A stretch of DNA of 64,000 nt from the NCBI RefSeq assembly GCF_014596085.1, contig NZ_JACCJY010000001.1, positions 248,001-312,000 of the forward strand, given 5' to 3'. Below, in pieces: positions 62,641 through 64,000 of this stretch (positions within the stretch are counted from its first letter, which is position 1; each line of letters starts with the position of its first letter). This DNA is from Azospirillum tabaci. Lineage in GTDB: Bacteria > Pseudomonadota > Alphaproteobacteria > Azospirillales > Azospirillaceae. A program made the translations under genes and the position numbers. The notes under the pieces are model-generated. The model did no database searches. It saw only the letters and a list, made by a program, of their open reading frames with translations, and was not told the origin of the DNA.

Positions 62641-63621
62641 TCACTCCGCGGCTTCGCCAGTGGCGTTGCCGATGGTCGCCTTGGGGACCGGCGGGGCGGC
62701 GTTCTCCAGGAACCAGCCGTAGGTGCGGCGCAGCCCCTCCTCCAGACCGACCTTGGGCCGCCAGCCGGTGGCGAACAGGCGCGACACGTCCATCAGCTTG
62801 CGCGGATGGCCGTCCGGCTTGCTCAGATCCTGGGTCAGCGCCCCCTCGTAGCCGACCACCCCGCGGATCAGCCGGGCCAGATCGCCGATGGCGATGTCCT
62901 CGCCCGGGCCGACGTTGATGATGTCCTCCCCGTCGTAGCGTTCCATCAGATGCAGGCAGGCGTCGGCCATGTCGTCCACATAGAGGAACTCGCGCCGCGG
63001 CGTGCCGGTGCCCCACAGGGTGACGCTCGGCGCCCGCTCCATCTTCGCGTCATGGAAGCGCCGGATCATGCCGGGGATGGCGTGGGAGCCCTCCGGGTCG
63101 AAATGGTCGCCGGGGCCGTAGAGGTTGGACGGCATGGCGCAGATGGCGTTGAAGCCGTACTGCCGCCGGTAGGCCTGGCACTGCGTGATGCCGGCGATCT
63201 TGGCGATGGCGTAGGGCTTGTTGGTCGGCTCCAGCGGGCCGGTCAGCAGCGCCTCCTCCTTCAGCGGCTGCTCCGCGAACTTCGGGTAGAGGCAGGAGGA
63301 GCCGAGAAACAGCAGCTTCCTCACCCCCGCCCGCCAGGCCGCGTCGATGACGTTGGTCTGGATCAGCAGGTTGTCGCGGATGAAGTCGCCGCCGAAGCGG
63401 TCGTTCGCCAGGATGCCGCCGACCTTGGCCGCGGCCAGGATCACGTAGTCGATCTTCTCCCGGTCGAAGAAGGCGCGCACCGCGGCCTGATCGGTCAGGT
63501 CCAGCTCGTCGCGGCCGCGAAGCACGAGGTCGCTGTGGCCGGCCTCCACCAGACGGCGGACGATGGCCGAACCGACGAGGCCGCGGTGCCCCGCGACGAA
63601 GATGCGGCTGTTTCGCTCCAT
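62641..63621 (-). CDS. fcl: GDP-L-fucose synthase
   Basis: A 326-residue short-chain epimerase-reductase (GDP-4-keto-6-deoxymannose to GDP-L-fucose). The NADP motif is FVAGHRGLVGSAIVRRL, with S108/S109 (LGSSCLYP) and the Y137-x3-K141 pair (NKPYAIAKIAG), plus NLYGPGDHFDPEGSHAIPG. The preceding enzyme, GDP-mannose 4,6-dehydratase, is not in the window. The gene lies 14 bases after the partial epimerase. Confidence 0.93.
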   Translation of the reverse strand: MERNSRIFVAGHRGLVGSAIVRRLVEAGHSDLVLRGRDELDLTDQAAVRAFFDREKIDYVILAAAKVGGILANDRFGGDFIRDNLLIQTNVIDAAWRAGVRKLLFLGSSCLYPKFAEQPLKEEALLTGPLEPTNKPYAIAKIAGITQCQAYRRQYGFNAICAMPSNLYGPGDHFDPEGSHAIPGMIRRFHDAKMERAPSVTLWGTGTPRREFLYVDDMADACLHLMERYDGEDIINVGPGEDIAIGDLARLIRGVVGYEGALTQDLSKPDGHPRKLMDVSRLFATGWRPKVGLEEGLRRTYGWFLENAAPPVPKATIGNATGEAAE

Positions 63622-63635
63622 GGATCTCGGTTCCC

Positions 63636-64000
63636 TTATTCGGCGGCGCTGGCGATCGGGGCGTCGCCGTCGCGGCTGCGGGCGGCGTACCAGTCCACCA
63701 CGCCGGGCAGACCGTCCTTCAGCGGGATGCGCGGCGCGTAGCCGAGCGCGGAGAGGCGGGCGATGTCGGGGCTGCGCCGCTGGGTGCCGCCGGGGGCGGG
63801 CGGTCCGATCCGGATGTCCGCCACCCGCCCCAGCACGGCGACGATCTGCCGGGCGAGTTCGGCGATGGAGATCTCCTCGGGGTTGCCGACATGGTAGATG
63901 CCGAGGTGCGCGCCGCGCTCGATCACCGTCATGATGCCGTCCACCGCGTCGTCGATGTGGACGAAGGCGCGGGTCTGGGTGCCGTCGCCCTGGATGGGGA
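63636..64000 (-). CDS. NAD-dependent epimerase/dehydratase, C-terminal part (cut by window)
   Basis: Only the C-terminal ~121 residues are visible: GDGTQTRAFVHIDDAVDG, YHVGNPEEISIAELARQ and a terminal helix GLPGVVDWYAARS. The frame is open to the window edge. It looks like the distal half of an extended SDR such as a UDP-glucuronate/UDP-glucose epimerase or decarboxylase. The active site is outside the window, so the reaction cannot be read. It is the first visible gene of the minus-strand operon including fcl and three GT4 genes. Confidence 0.88.
   Translation of the reverse strand, partial: PIQGDGTQTRAFVHIDDAVDGIMTVIERGAHLGIYHVGNPEEISIAELARQIVAVLGRVADIRIGPPAPGGTQRRSPDIARLSALGYAPRIPLKDGLPGVVDWYAARSRDGDAPIASAAE

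Overview
The window is GC-rich (about 70% by eye), densely coded DNA from an alphaproteobacterium. Protein signatures and gene order (FYDLN-acid protein, aroA-cmk-rpsA-ihfB, bolA-dnaJ-cobS-cobT, aroK-aroB, xerD upstream strand) point to Rhodospirillales and most likely an Azospirillum-type chromosome. This assignment is from recognition, not from a search. No rRNA, CRISPR array, insertion sequence or prophage was found. One tRNA (Ala-GGC) is present.

Layout. 1-4100: the 3' end of a REC-GGDEF diguanylate cyclase, then two molybdopterin-related genes, a divergent MoeA-like protein and a MoeA fused to a substrate-binding-like domain. 4075-6132 (minus strand): a pirin, a small Cys-tailed DUF1858-like protein, tRNA-Ala and an acidic zinc-ribbon protein. 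6339-19938: a secreted gamma-glutamyltransferase, then aroA-cmk-rpsA, a DUF2189 membrane protein whose 3' end runs into a homopolymer artefact, ihfB, lapA, an ornithine cyclodeaminase-like/FAD oxidoreductase pair, stress proteins, pyrF-trpF and a zinc-sensing (CZB) diguanylate cyclase. 20062-25408: upp and a split ferric-iron uptake locus (permease and binding protein, each preceded by a similar palindrome that may be a Fur-type operator, with no ATPase gene), a second pirin and an IalB-like periplasmic protein.

25490-30886: the aerobic cobaltochelatase genes cobT and cobS with a VapBC toxin-antitoxin pair placed exactly between them, then a DnaJ-domain protein, bolA and a ribbon-helix-helix regulator with an AT-rich, repeat-bearing leader. 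31032-43750: DUF2889 and CBS proteins, aroB-aroK, a secreted 679-residue protein with xerD, malate synthase, a DMT exporter, accA, MAPEG and CorA. 43775-49934 (minus strand): the rpmH-rnpA-yidD-yidC-engB block with a near-consensus promoter, a CPA2 antiporter and argB.

50081-64000 is a surface-polysaccharide locus: an asparagine-synthase-fold protein, two GT2 and three GT4 glycosyltransferases, an SGNH/AlgJ-like protein, a polymerase-like membrane protein, a secreted parallel beta-helix protein, GDP-fucose synthase and an epimerase cut by the window edge, plus an embedded COQ7-type diiron hydroxylase. It is made of two tight minus-strand operons joined by stop/start overlaps, with a two-gene plus-strand unit between them. 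A GC-rich hairpin repeat recurs in at least three intergenic places and even supplies the C-terminus of one glycosyltransferase. No intergenic gap exceeds 300 bases. The longest is 8157-8445, which holds an inverted repeat.
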